Source of the DNA: Cognatundibacterium griseum
GTDB taxonomy: Bacteria > Pseudomonadota > Gammaproteobacteria > Burkholderiales > Burkholderiaceae_D
Reading direction: 5' to 3'
Length of the DNA stretch: 64,000 bases
Assembly (NCBI RefSeq): GCF_014284195.1
Contig: NZ_JACOGC010000006.1
Location: 62,001-126,000 of the forward strand
The position numbers and the translations under genes were made by a program. Positions within the stretch are counted from its first letter, which is position 1. Each line of letters starts with the position of its first letter. Below are positions 35,711 through 44,119 of this stretch, piece after piece. Below the pieces are notes generated by a model. The model was not told where the DNA came from and searched no databases. It saw only the letters and a program-made list of their open reading frames with translations.

Positions 35711-36115
35711 ATGCTATTTCAAAATCGCACCTCTAACCTCGCGGAACGCCGTATTCTGGCTGACCAAAAAGCAAAGGCCGTACGCATCGCACAGGACGAG
35801 AAAGCAAAGCGTGAGGCGGCGGCATGGCGGGAACGGAATACCCCACTACCCGCCCGTCTGAAAAAATGGCTCGATAGTCTGCCAGAGTCGGTCAGGTACG
35901 CCGGGCTGACGATGGAAATAGCCCGAGAAAATTTGTCCGGCAAATTCCGTGGGAAGGCTGCTGCGCCACAGATCGGTATCGCACTCCGCCAGATGGGATA
36001 TGTACGAGTGAGAATCTGGCGCGGAGAATCCATCGGACATATATCCCTCTGGTTTCCCCCTGACGCGCCGGAATCAGTGCCCCGTAGGCCACGTGGTTAC
36101 GCTAAATCATGGTAG
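35711..36115 (+). CDS. Small basic protein of unknown function
   Basis: This 134-residue protein has a charged, probably coiled-coil N-terminal part (residues 5-50, rich in Ala, Lys, Glu, Arg) and a compact C-terminal part (LPESVRYAGLTMEIARENLSGKFRGKAAAPQIGIALRQMGYVRVRIWR, shown in pieces) that looks like a winged-helix DNA-binding domain. ATG 35711 is chosen for the GGGG sequence 7-10 bases upstream; ATG 35702 and a TTG at 35681 are alternatives. Placed after the origin, it may act in replication or copy control; this is inference. Confidence 0.6.
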   Translation: MLFQNRTSNLAERRILADQKAKAVRIAQDEKAKREAAAWRERNTPLPARLKKWLDSLPESVRYAGLTMEIARENLSGKFRGKAAAPQIGIALRQMGYVRVRIWRGESIGHISLWFPPDAPESVPRRPRGYAKSW

Positions 36116-36181
36116 TCGTACACAAACCAACCACACAGCGCCAGCACCACACCTGACACAACCCAATACAGGAGCAAAACC

Positions 36182-36868
36182 ATGTACACAGACCTGCCCT
36201 ATCAAAATGAACTGTACGACCTCTGCCCCGCAGATGAGTTCGACATTGAACAGGAAATACAAGAAAACCTGCTGCACTTCAATGCCCTCCCGTCGCACAC
36301 AGCGCAGCCAGATACGGAACACATCAAGCGCAGCATCACCGTCTGCGCCATGCTCGAAGCCTGCGCCATCGCTGCACTACGCATCGAACTGGCGCAGCAG
36401 ACCCCACCTCAGATACTAAGCCGCACTGAGATAGCCACCCTGCACCGGCTTGCTGCGCTGCGCCTGAAGACCGCCAAAGAAGAAGCAGACCTGCTGGTGA
36501 CCGTTGACTATGAACGCGGCAGGAATACGGCTGTACGATACCTGCCTGATGGTCGTGTCATCACCTCGCTGCTGGTCAGCACGACCATGCCCAACCCGGC
36601 ACAGCAGCACCCATTCGTGCAGCAGGACGCAGCAGCGAATGAAAGCCGTTCTATGATCGTCGGATTACACCTTCAGCAGATCATCAATTACAACGCACTC
36701 AAAGCGCTGGAGGCCGCAGGCGCACTGGATGGCACCGCAGAGAGTGTCTATCGGGCTGCTGTAGCTGCGGTAACAGCGGACGACAGGATGCAGAGCCTCA
36801 CCCCGGACGCGCTGCCCGGACTGCTGGCAGAACTGCTTGGCACGACTGCTGACGCACTGACCGCGTAA
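36182..36868 (+). CDS. Acidic element protein of unknown function
   Basis: This 228-residue soluble protein has an acidic N-terminus (DLCPADEFDIEQEIQENLL), a helical centre with TVDYERGRNTAVRYLPDGRVI, and an Ala-rich helical end. AGGAG lies eight bases before the ATG. It has no recognised domain. It is placed just before the ejection-like gene, with 46 bp between, so the two may be expressed together. Confidence 0.65.
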   Translation: MYTDLPYQNELYDLCPADEFDIEQEIQENLLHFNALPSHTAQPDTEHIKRSITVCAMLEACAIAALRIELAQQTPPQILSRTEIATLHRLAALRLKTAKEEADLLVTVDYERGRNTAVRYLPDGRVITSLLVSTTMPNPAQQHPFVQQDAAANESRSMIVGLHLQQIINYNALKALEAAGALDGTAESVYRAAVAAVTADDRMQSLTPDALPGLLAELLGTTADALTA

Positions 36869-36914
36869 AGTAAGCAGACACCAGACAATTGACCCGTACA
36901 GAAAGGAACTTTAT

Positions 36915-37757
36915 ATGTGCTGTGACGCCCCTGCCGCCCCCCAGACCGACCCGCGTCAGATCGACGCCCTGCTGAAGCAGACGGACATTGCCGACAAAAT
37001 GGCGAACCACACCATTGATTCCGACAAGTGGAATCAGGAACGGTTAAACCGCCTTGACGAGCAGCAGAAGCCCTTATTCGAGCAGTATCTGCGCAACCAG
37101 CAGAAGATGGAAACCCGTGCGGACGAGAGCTATCAGTTCTACATGGACAACGGTCGTCCGATGATTAACAAGATGCTGTCCGACGCCAACAACTACGACT
37201 CGGAAGACAACCTCAACAAAGTCCGCGCCCAGGCATCTGCCGATGTGGAACAGGCTTTCAGCGATCAGCGTGCCGCTACTGACCGCAACATGACCCGCAT
37301 GGGTATCAACCCGAACAGCGGACGCTTCGCAGCCGCGCAGGGCGACATGGACGCGAATCAGGCGTTATCCCGCGTCTCGGCGGGCAACAACATGGCGGAA
37401 AACCGCCGTATGCAGGGTATCGGCCTGCGTCAGCAGGCATCGAACGTGGTCAACGGAATGCCCGCCACCAGCATGAACCAGTCTGCGTCCGGCATGAACA
37501 TGGGCAACGCAGCGATTGCTGGCGGTAACAGTTCATTCAGTAACGGCCTGAACATGCAGCAGGCGTTTAGCAACGGCATGGGTGCAGCAGGCGGTATGTA
37601 CGGCAACGTCTCAGCCGGGTACGGCAATATCTTTAATCAGCGCATGGCCTCTGCCAACTACGACGCACAAAACAGCTTCGGTGCTGGTCTGGGTTCGCTG
37701 ATGGGGATGGGCTTGCAGGCTTGGGGTATCAGCCGTATGAAGAAGCCGGGGGAGTAA
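36915..37757 (+). CDS. Putative virion/ejection-type protein, podophage-like
   Basis: This 280-residue protein begins MCCDAPAAPQTDPRQ, continues with a long helical stretch (about 20-150) containing RMGINPNSGRFAAAQGDMD, and ends in a Gly/Asn/Met-rich low-complexity tail with a short hydrophobic patch (GLGSLMGMGLQAWGIS). From memory, proteins with an MCCD start, a G-x-x-P-x-SGR motif and Gly/Ala-rich tails occur in tail or DNA-ejection modules of podophages. The match is by pattern only. Finding it without other structural genes is unusual. Confidence 0.5.
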   Translation: MCCDAPAAPQTDPRQIDALLKQTDIADKMANHTIDSDKWNQERLNRLDEQQKPLFEQYLRNQQKMETRADESYQFYMDNGRPMINKMLSDANNYDSEDNLNKVRAQASADVEQAFSDQRAATDRNMTRMGINPNSGRFAAAQGDMDANQALSRVSAGNNMAENRRMQGIGLRQQASNVVNGMPATSMNQSASGMNMGNAAIAGGNSSFSNGLNMQQAFSNGMGAAGGMYGNVSAGYGNIFNQRMASANYDAQNSFGAGLGSLMGMGLQAWGISRMKKPGE

Positions 37758-37774
37758 AGTAGCATACATACATG

Positions 37775-37804
37775 TTGTTACATTTCGATAAACTTTGATA
37801 TGAT
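37775..37804 (+). promoter_or_regulatory. Sigma-70-like promoter for the element lipoprotein
   Basis: TTGTTA (37775-37780) and TATGAT (37799-37804) are 18 bp apart, and AGGAGGG (37818-37824) follows before ATG 37830. The gene therefore probably has its own promoter, separate from the replication block. Confidence 0.5.
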
Positions 37805-37829
37805 GTGTTTTTTACACAGGAGGGTTGAT

Positions 37830-38060
37830 ATGAGAAAAGCAAGCGTCGTTTTTATGTTGGCTTTGGTAGCTGGGCTTGCTGGGTGTGCCAGTGTGGAGCT
37901 GGTTAGCTCCGGCACCAGAAGCATTATCGTAGGCGGGCCGCTGGATAAGATGGATGAAATGCTTCGCGTCGCTGAGACAGAATGCCAGAAGCAGGGGCTT
38001 CATGCAGAGTTCGCTGGTCGTGTCGCCCTCACGTCTTACTCATTTAGCTGCGTCAGATAA
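37830..38060 (+). CDS. Element-borne small lipoprotein
   Basis: This 76-residue protein has the signal peptide MRKASVVFMLALVAGLAGC with lipobox LAGC (Cys19), a short mature part and two further Cys (ETECQKQ and SFSCVR) that could pair. The strong AGGAGGG site fixes the start at 37830 over an upstream ATG at 37800. An own promoter and membrane location fit a moron gene expressed while the element is integrated, such as a superinfection-exclusion lipoprotein; this is a hypothesis. Confidence 0.75.
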   Translation: MRKASVVFMLALVAGLAGCASVELVSSGTRSIIVGGPLDKMDEMLRVAETECQKQGLHAEFAGRVALTSYSFSCVR

Positions 38061-38308
38061 CTCATCTGTTTATACCCTTACACCTCGTTTGAAAAATCGA
38101 GCGGCGATATACTGGGCTACCTAAGCAAGCAGGGTGGCTCAGTTATTTCTGTGTCCGATACCCCCTCCCCCGGCCAAGTCCAATCGGCTAGGTCACACGA
38201 CCAATAATCCGCCATTGCGCGGCAATCCAGACCCCGAAAATACGTCGCAATTCTGCACGACAAAAAAGACGGAAACCCGCATGGATATTAGCTTTGCGGG
38301 TAGTTGTA

Positions 38309-38377
38309 TGGTATAATACACCTGCATTTTTCAATGCAAAAAGCAGCAAGCCCAGAGGTTCGAGTCTCTGGGCTTGC
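38309..38377 (+). promoter_or_regulatory. Extended -10 promoter and two-hairpin leader
   Basis: TGG-TATAAT (38309-38317) is an extended -10 element with a poor -35. Just downstream are a 6-bp hairpin TGCATT/AATGCA (38323-38338) and a perfect 12-bp hairpin GCAAGCCCAGAG / CTCTGGGCTTGC (38346-38377) with loop GTTCGAGT, which resembles a tRNA T-loop. No T-run follows, so it is not a plain terminator. It may be a structured leader of the next gene or a small RNA. Confidence 0.45.
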
Positions 38378-38407
38378 CTATCATTCTCAGCTACTTAGGA
38401 ACATCAA

Positions 38408-38861
38408 ATGAGTAACCTCAATTCTACCGTATCCACATCCCTCTATCCATCGTCCGTAATGACTGCTGGGCTGATCGACATTGTCACCTCGCTCGATGCG
38501 GGGCTGCCCACCCTGAAAATGCTGGAAAACGCCGTTATGTTATCGACCGACAGCATAGTTACATTCTGTATGCTCGATGTGACGCCGGAAAGCCGGACAG
38601 AAGCCCTCGATGACCTTACCCATGCAGAAGCCCTCGACGCTGAAATAAAAGCCGCTATCGGAATGGATAGCCCTCGACGCTGAAATAAAAGCCGCTATCG
38701 GAATGGATAGCCCTCACACAGACGAAATTCGCTTGCACCGGGAAATGTTTGATCTGCGCGACGGGGGGTATGCGTGGGAAGGCACAAATCTGCACATAAA
38801 CACTCATGAAGCAATTGCTGAATGGAAACGCATGTGGGGCAAATGGGCGGTTAAGCGCTGA
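38408..38861 (+). pseudogene. Element gene frameshifted by a 40-bp tandem duplication
   Basis: As it stands the frame from ATG 38408 gives 91 residues ending DSPRR. Removing one copy of the 40-bp repeat (38631-38670 or 38671-38710) restores one open frame of 137 residues ending at TGA 38859-38861. The restored C-terminal half is convincingly protein-like: HTDEIRLHREMFDLRD, then HINTHEAIAEWKRMWGKW. AGGA precedes the ATG. Function unknown. The gene may be recently broken or switched by repeat slippage, or this may be an assembly error. Confidence 0.8.
38631..38710. repeat. Perfect 40-bp tandem duplication
   Basis: Units 38631-38670 and 38671-38710 are identical, starting CCCTCGACGC. The 9-mer AGCCCTCGA also occurs nearby at about 38612, giving microhomology. 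Forty is not a multiple of three, hence the frameshift in the host gene. Confidence 0.95.
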
Positions 38862-38880
38862 TAGCCGGGCAAGCGCAAAG

Positions 38881-38918
38881 AAAAATACCCCAAGGCCGTT
38901 TAGCTGTGGGGTATTTTT
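38881..38918. terminator. Bidirectional terminator at the right end of the element
   Basis: The 12-bp perfect stem AAAAATACCCCA / TGGGGTATTTTT has a 14-base loop. It lies 60 bp past the tRNA-Ser 3' end on the minus strand and after the last element gene on the plus strand. It so replaces the original tRNA terminator now displaced to 30583-30620. Confidence 0.82.
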
Positions 38919-38978
38919 GGGGGTAAATCAAATTGATTTTTTAAAAACCCCTAAAAATCAACGACTTACAGATGTATT

Positions 38979-38992
38979 TGGCGGAGACGGTG
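38979..38992. repeat. attR, right attachment site
   Basis: TGGCGGAGACGGTG forms the 3' end of tRNA-Ser(GCT) and matches attL at 30630-30643 exactly. Confidence 0.85.
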
Positions 38993-39070
38993 AGATTCGA
39001 ACTCACGATCCAGGTTACCCCAGATGCTTCCTTAGCAGGGAAGTGCCTTCGGCCACTCGGCCACGTCTCC
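38979..39070 (-). tRNA. tRNA-Ser (anticodon GCT), integration target
   Basis: A 92-nt minus-strand class II tRNA has acceptor GGAGACG paired to CGTCTCC, discriminator G, encoded CCA, anticodon loop CTGCTAA (GCT), a long variable arm and T-arm GTGAGTTCGAATCTCAC. Its 3' 14 bases form attR of the element. Confidence 0.97.
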
Positions 39071-39196
39071 ACACTATTAAGGCTGGATTTTGCAACCCAG
39101 CCTTAATCGAGACCAAGATCATATCTGCTCAACTGCTTTTGGTCAACTATTGCGGCGGACAAAAGCGGTATTTTTTCAAGCAGTGACCAGCGGCGA

Positions 39197-40447
39197 TCAG
39201 GCTGATTCGAGGCCGAATGCTTTGTGCAGAGCGCGTACGGCCAGTTCCATGTATTTTTCGTCGATCAGGACAGAAATCTTGATTTCCGAGGTGGAGATCA
39301 TCTGGATGTTGATGCCCTCTTCCGACAGGGTGCGAAACATCTGGGATGCGATGCCAACGTGGCTGCGCATGCCGACGCCTACAACGGAAACTTTGGAGAC
39401 TTTGGAGTCGCCCAGGATGCTGGTGGCGCCGATGTGGGCTTTGACGCTGCCTTCGAGCACTTCCATGGCTTTCTGGTATTCCACGCGCGGTACGGTGAAG
39501 GTGAAGTCAGTCTTGCCTTCGACGGACTGATTCTGGATGATCATGTCGACTTCGATATTGGCGTCAGCGACCGGACCGAGAATCTGATAGGCCACGCCTG
39601 GCTTGTCCGGCACGCCCAGGACGGTGATTTTTGCTTCATCACGGTTAAACGCGATGCCTGTGATGGTAGCTTGTTCCATATTGGTATCTTCCTCAAACGA
39701 AATCAGGGTGCCGGAGTTGGCTTCTTCTTCCAGCGGCATTAACGGGTCGGTCAGGGATGACAGAACGCGGGTTGGCATACGGTAGTTGCCGGCAAATTCG
39801 ACGGAGCGGATTTGCAGCACTTTGGAGCCGAGCGATGCCATTTCCAGCATTTCTTCAAATGTCACCGTATTCAGGCGGCGGGCATCGGATACCACGCGCG
39901 GATCGGTGGTGTAGACGCCGTCAACGTCAGTGTAGATCAGGCATTCCTGCGCTTTCAGCGCTGCGGCAACTGCCACGGCGGAGGTATCGGAACCGCCGCG
40001 TCCCAGTGTGGTGATGTCGCCCTTTTCATCCACGCCCTGAAAACCGGTGATGATGACGATTTTACCGGCGTCGAGGTCGGCTTTGACCTTGGCATCATCA
40101 ATCGATGCAATACGGGCCTTGGTATGGGCGGAGTCAGTTTTGATCGCCACCTGCCAGCCGGCATAGGAAACAGCCTGCTTGCCGATCGCCTGCAATGCCA
40201 TGGACAGCAAGCCGACCGACACCTGTTCGCCGGTGGAGGCAATCATGTCGAGTTCACGCGGATCGGGCTGCGCCATAATTTCTTTGGCGAGGCCGATAAG
40301 ACGATTTGTTTCGCCAGACATGGCCGATGGCACCACGACTATCTGGTGACCGGCATCATGCCATTTGGCGACGCGCTTGGCGACATTCTTGATACGCTCG
40401 GTCGAGCCCATCGAAGTTCCGCCGTATTTGTGGACGATTAAAGCCAT
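39197..40447 (-). CDS. lysC: Aspartate kinase LysC
   Basis: This 416-residue enzyme catalyses the first step of the aspartate family pathway (Lys, Thr, Met, diaminopimelate). It starts MALIVHKYGGTSMGS with the kinase motif, has the aspartate-binding region ITGFQGVDEKGDITTLGRGGSDTSA (in two parts around residues 135-160) and two C-terminal ACT domains (ITVLGVPDKPGVAYQILG and VSVVGVGMRSHVGIASQMF) for feedback by lysine/threonine. It is transcribed alone toward tRNA-Ser. Confidence 0.96.
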   Translation of the reverse strand: MALIVHKYGGTSMGSTERIKNVAKRVAKWHDAGHQIVVVPSAMSGETNRLIGLAKEIMAQPDPRELDMIASTGEQVSVGLLSMALQAIGKQAVSYAGWQVAIKTDSAHTKARIASIDDAKVKADLDAGKIVIITGFQGVDEKGDITTLGRGGSDTSAVAVAAALKAQECLIYTDVDGVYTTDPRVVSDARRLNTVTFEEMLEMASLGSKVLQIRSVEFAGNYRMPTRVLSSLTDPLMPLEEEANSGTLISFEEDTNMEQATITGIAFNRDEAKITVLGVPDKPGVAYQILGPVADANIEVDMIIQNQSVEGKTDFTFTVPRVEYQKAMEVLEGSVKAHIGATSILGDSKVSKVSVVGVGMRSHVGIASQMFRTLSEEGINIQMISTSEIKISVLIDEKYMELAVRALHKAFGLESA

Positions 40448-40919
40448 AGATATTAAGAAGCTAAGGGTGAAAAATGAAGTAAATCAACCTCTTACTGTAC
40501 ATGCTGCTCCGCAAAATAACAAGGCGCACATCCCCCGCCGGTCAGAAGAATTCGTGGAAAACGGAAGATTTCAGGCAAATTTTCTACAGTTTCAGAGAAA
40601 AAATCATCAAAAAACTGATGAATCTTCTGTTTTCCTGACAGGCCGGTGGTGGTGACTATGTGGTGCCGGATGCCGGCATATTGCCTGATAAGAGGGAGTA
40701 TGTGCGAATATGCGCCGGTTCCCGGCAAAGAATAAGGGGAGCTACAGATACTCCCCCCTAGTATGTTTGCAGAAATGTCTCCTGAAAACATTTCATGGCT
40801 TTATCGCGCAGCAACAAAGCTTCATTACTTTTTCAACTATTGATATAAATAATTAATGTTAAATGTTGCATTTATTCTTGTCAGCCCGGACAAAATTCGC
40901 GGGCAAGCGTTCACCGGGA
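40448..40919. other. Intergenic region upstream of lysC, 472 bp
   Basis: No supported gene. It contains ATACTCCCCCCTAGTAT at 40748-40764, the third occurrence of the C-run box seen near 5410-5488, and a weak TCATCA/TGATGA hairpin with a T-run on the minus strand near 40600. I looked for a lysine riboswitch in the lysC leader and saw no such conserved core. Confidence 0.5.
40748..40764. promoter_or_regulatory. TACT-C6-T-AGTA box, CsoR/RcnR-operator-like
   Basis: ATACTCCCCCCTAGTAT has matched ATACT/AGTAT arms round a run of six C. This resembles RcnR/CsoR/FrmR operators (TACT-G6-N-AGTA). It lies 300 bp upstream of lysC, with no metal-resistance gene nearby; function unassigned. Confidence 0.4.
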
Positions 40920-41486
40920 TCATTTCGAGCGGTCGGGAAACAGGCGATGCCAGCCCTCGACACCCAGTTGCTCCATCGTCTCGATGTTTTTTTCGAAAAT
41001 AGCCTCCGCTTCGGGATACGCTTCTACCGCCCGGCTGATGCTATCTTCGCGCAATAAATGCAGCGTCGGAAACGGAGAGCGGTTGGTGTAATTGCTCATG
41101 TCGTCCGGACTGGTCTCTGCAAACTGATAGTCGGGATGAAAATTGGCGATCTGCAAAATACCGTCCAGATCCAGTTCTTCCAGCAGGCCATCAGCGACGT
41201 CGAGGAAATCATTGAAATCCAGAAAGTCATTCAGGACAAACGGGTGTATCAGCAGCGTGGTGTCGATTTTTTCAGGACTGGCTTCCGCCAGGGTTTCCAG
41301 TTCCTGTTGCAGATCGTGCAGCAGCGCCTGCGGCGTTTCGGCGCTGGAAACAACGTAGCGGATCTGCTTTTTGACCTGCACCGCTTTGGCAAACGGGCAG
41401 AGATTTAACCCGATCACGGCCTTTTCCAGCCAGTTTTCGGTCTGCGCAATGATTTCCTGCTGGGACAAGGTGTGGGCTTGCGGCAT
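40920..41486 (-). CDS. DUF1415 family protein
   Basis: This 188-residue cytoplasmic protein of unknown role has the family markers NWLEKAVIGLNLCPFAKAV at the N-terminus, HPFVLNDFLDFNDFLD in the middle and IANFHPDYQFAET ... RSPFPTLHLLRE near the end. The single conserved Cys in NLCPFA and the His in FHP suggest a catalytic or metal role, not established. It has its own transcription unit after the aceB terminator. Confidence 0.85.
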   Translation of the reverse strand: MPQAHTLSQQEIIAQTENWLEKAVIGLNLCPFAKAVQVKKQIRYVVSSAETPQALLHDLQQELETLAEASPEKIDTTLLIHPFVLNDFLDFNDFLDVADGLLEELDLDGILQIANFHPDYQFAETSPDDMSNYTNRSPFPTLHLLREDSISRAVEAYPEAEAIFEKNIETMEQLGVEGWHRLFPDRSK

Positions 41487-41566
41487 GCTGAGAACTCCTT
41501 AAATAAGCCTCAAGAATACCATGCCGCCCGCACGGCAGCCGGCATACATACGGTCAAACGACAAAA

Positions 41567-41591
41567 AAACAGCCCGCTGAACGGGCTGTTT
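41567..41591 (-). terminator. Terminator of the dehalogenase-aceB unit
   Basis: The 10-bp stem AAACAGCCCG / CGGGCTGTTT has a five-base loop and a run of T on the minus strand, 49 bp past the aceB stop. Confidence 0.85.
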
Positions 41592-41639
41592 CGGACGGCT
41601 GAAACTGGCGGTCAATGACGGTCAGACCACCCGCGTCAA

Positions 41640-43226
41640 TCAGATCTCTTCATACAAAGGCAGGGTCAGGAATTCTGCAAAATTTTCAGAAGTCGACATC
41701 TCTTCAAAAATCTGCGCTGCACGGTCGTAAGTCGCGCCGTTGCCAGCCACTTCCTTCACCTTGACCAATTCTTCAGGAATCATTGCGCGCACCATATCGG
41801 CAGTGACTTTGCGGCCATCTTCCAGATTGCCTTTGGAAGAACGGATCCACTGCCAGACTTGCGAGCGGCTGATTTCTGCGGTGGCCGCATCTTCCATCAG
41901 GTTATGGATAGGAACGCAGCCATTGCCTGCCAGCCACGCGCCGAGGTAATGGATACCGACGTTGATGTTGTAACGCAGACCGGCTTCTGTAATCGGTGTT
42001 TCTGGCTGGAAGTTCAGCAAATCCTTGGCGGAAACTTCCACATCAGGACGCTGCTTGCTGATCTGGTTCGGCGCATCGCCCAGCACTTTCTTGAATTCAG
42101 TCATGGCCAGATCAACCAGGCCCGGATGCGCTACCCAGCCGCCATCGTAACCGTCGGTGGCATCGCGCGCCTTGTCGTTGCGAACGCCGCCCATGGCGAT
42201 TTCATTTTTCTCAGGATCGTTCTTGATCGGGATCAGCGCCGCCATACCGCCAATCGCCGGTGCATTGCGCTTGTGGCAGGTCTTCAGCAGCAGCAAAGCG
42301 TAGGAACGCATGAATGGTGCGGTCATGGTGACTTTGGCGCGGTCTGCGAGGCAGAAATTTTTGTCATTCTTAAATTTCTTGATGCAGGAGAAAATGTAAT
42401 CCCAACGACCGGCATTCAGGCCGGAGCTGTGCTCGCGCAGTTCATACAGGATCTCATCCATTTCAAATGCAGCAACGATGGTTTCAATCAGCACTGTCGC
42501 CTTGATCGTGCCTTGCGGGATGCCGATTTCATTTTGTGCCATGACAAAAATGTCGTTCCACAAACGCGCTTCCAGATGCGATTCCATCTTTGGCAGGTAG
42601 AAATAAGGGCCGGCGCCGCGAGCCAGCTGCTCTTTGGCGTTGTGGAATAGGAACAGTGCGAAATCAAAAATACCGCCGGAAATACGCTTGCCATCGACCA
42701 GCACATGCTTTTCATCCAGATGCCAGCCGCGTGGACGAACGACCAGGGTCGCCACTTTGTCGTTCAGTTTGTAAGACTTGCCGTTCTGTTCCAGGCTGAT
42801 CGTGCGGCGAACAGCGTCGCGCATGTTGATCTGGCCAGTGATCTGATTATCCCAGTTCGGGGTATTGGAATCTTCAAAGTCGGTCATGTAGCTGTCGGCA
42901 CCGGAATTGAGCGCATTGATCACCATCTTGCGCTCGACAGGGCCAGTGATTTCGACGCGGCGGCATTCCAGCGCCTGAGGAATCGGGGCAATTTTCCAGT
43001 CGCCTTCGCGGATATGGCGGGTTTCCGGCAGGAAGTCTGGCAATTCGCCTGCATCCAGACGGGCTGCGCGCGCAACGCGGGCTGCCAGCAATTCCTGACG
43101 GCGCGGCTCAAATGCGCGGCTCAGTTTCGCGACCAGCGCCAGTGCTTCCGGCGTCAGGATTTGTTCAAAACCCGGTTTGATTTCACCCGTAATCTGCATA
43201 CCTGCAGGTAAGCTCAGTTGTGTCAT
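41640..43226 (-). CDS. aceB: Malate synthase A
   Basis: This 528-residue enzyme condenses glyoxylate with acetyl-CoA to malate. It carries the family signature [17 protein letters not shown] (about residues 266-282) and the acid-rich active-site region [29 protein letters not shown], read in parts. Length fits isoform A. It follows the haloacid dehalogenase gene by 36 bp on the same strand, so the two are probably co-transcribed. No isocitrate lyase gene is in the window. Confidence 0.96.
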   Translation of the reverse strand: MTQLSLPAGMQITGEIKPGFEQILTPEALALVAKLSRAFEPRRQELLAARVARAARLDAGELPDFLPETRHIREGDWKIAPIPQALECRRVEITGPVERKMVINALNSGADSYMTDFEDSNTPNWDNQITGQINMRDAVRRTISLEQNGKSYKLNDKVATLVVRPRGWHLDEKHVLVDGKRISGGIFDFALFLFHNAKEQLARGAGPYFYLPKMESHLEARLWNDIFVMAQNEIGIPQGTIKATVLIETIVAAFEMDEILYELREHSSGLNAGRWDYIFSCIKKFKNDKNFCLADRAKVTMTAPFMRSYALLLLKTCHKRNAPAIGGMAALIPIKNDPEKNEIAMGGVRNDKARDATDGYDGGWVAHPGLVDLAMTEFKKVLGDAPNQISKQRPDVEVSAKDLLNFQPETPITEAGLRYNINVGIHYLGAWLAGNGCVPIHNLMEDAATAEISRSQVWQWIRSSKGNLEDGRKVTADMVRAMIPEELVKVKEVAGNGATYDRAAQIFEEMSTSENFAEFLTLPLYEEI

Positions 43227-43262
43227 GCTGCTCTCCTCAATAAATAAAATGGAATACCAGTT

Positions 43263-43943
43263 TCAATAGCGGTTCTTTTCAACAAAATCGATCACGTCCT
43301 GCAGGCTGCGGCCGGTTCCATGCGGCGCGACACCCAGCTCTTCCAGCGGCGCCTGCTGACGGTTAACCCAGAAGGTGGTGTAACCAAACCAGGTCGCACA
43401 GCAAACATCCCACGCATTGCTGGAAACGAACAAAATCTGCTTGGCCGGTACGCCGAAGGTATCCGGGCCGAGCTGGTAAGCTTCCGGTGCGGTTTTATAT
43501 TTGCGGACACTGTCTACCGATAATAGGTGACTGAATAATCCCTGCATACCTGCCGCCTCGACTGCCGACTGCAGCATGTGGCTGGTTCCGTTCGATAAGA
43601 TGGACAGCTTCAGCCCTTGCGCATGCAGATCGCGTAACACAGCCAGATTTTCCGGAAATGCCTTCAAGCGCGCATATTCCCCCATCAGTGCATTCTGCGC
43701 TTCAAGGCTCAGCTCCAGCCCCAGTTTTTTGCAGCTGAAAACCAGCGCATCCTGAGTCACTTCCCAGAAGGGCTTGTACATACTGCACAGAGTACGTAAC
43801 TGGGTATATTCGATCTGCTTGCTGCGCCACAACTGCGCCAGCGCTTCACCCCGGCCGGGAAATAATTTATCACCCAGCACATTGACCGAATAAACGTCAA
43901 ACAACGTGCCATACGCATCGAATGCAATTGCCTGAATAGACAT
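43263..43943 (-). CDS. Haloacid dehalogenase, type II (HAD superfamily)
   Basis: This 226-residue HAD hydrolase has the nucleophile Asp9 in IAFDAYGTLFD, motif II SNGTSHML, the Lys in SVRKYKTAPEAY and motif SSNAWDVCCATWFGYTTFWVNR, which is the type II L-2-haloacid dehalogenase pattern. These enzymes hydrolyse 2-haloacids such as chloroacetate to glycolate. Co-location with malate synthase, which uses glyoxylate, makes C2 metabolism a reasonable setting, but the true substrate is unknown. Confidence 0.9.
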   Translation of the reverse strand: MSIQAIAFDAYGTLFDVYSVNVLGDKLFPGRGEALAQLWRSKQIEYTQLRTLCSMYKPFWEVTQDALVFSCKKLGLELSLEAQNALMGEYARLKAFPENLAVLRDLHAQGLKLSILSNGTSHMLQSAVEAAGMQGLFSHLLSVDSVRKYKTAPEAYQLGPDTFGVPAKQILFVSSNAWDVCCATWFGYTTFWVNRQQAPLEELGVAPHGTGRSLQDVIDFVEKNRY

Positions 43944-44119
43944 CGTGCCAACTCCTTTACCATGCCAGAGTGATGCTCACTCACATGCAGCACAGTATAT
44001 GCAATAAAAATCAACATAAACATACAGATAAATCACTTTATCTTTTACTTTAAGTTAAAAATAAAGGCACAATGCCAAATGTACACTGTCGCCAATATTC
44101 TGATAACAGGACATGCAAT

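Larger units (their letters stand above)
30630..38992. mobile_element. Integrative satellite-like element in tRNA-Ser(GCT)
   Basis: About 8.4 kb are bounded by 14-bp direct repeats equal to the tRNA-Ser 3' end. The contents in order are a tyrosine integrase, an unknown gene, an AlpA-type regulator, a primase-helicase, an iteron-like origin and five further genes, all on the plus strand. There are no capsid, terminase, portal or lysis genes, so it is not a complete prophage. The integrase/AlpA/primase-helicase core is that of P4-like satellites. The tRNA is kept intact at the right end. Confidence 0.85.

Noticed and set aside
38346-38377. A tRNA or tRNA fragment
   Set aside because: Only one continuous 12-bp hairpin is present; no D-arm or anticodon arm, and the T-stem register does not fit a true tRNA.
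40448-40700. Lysine riboswitch in front of lysC
   Set aside because: Only a weak AT hairpin is present; the multi-helix core of the L-box is not visible and it is rare in betaproteobacteria.
40492-40791. A 99-codon open frame upstream of lysC on the minus strand
   Set aside because: Composition is not protein-like, no ribosome binding site is seen, and it resembles no family (not TilS, which is often found near lysC).
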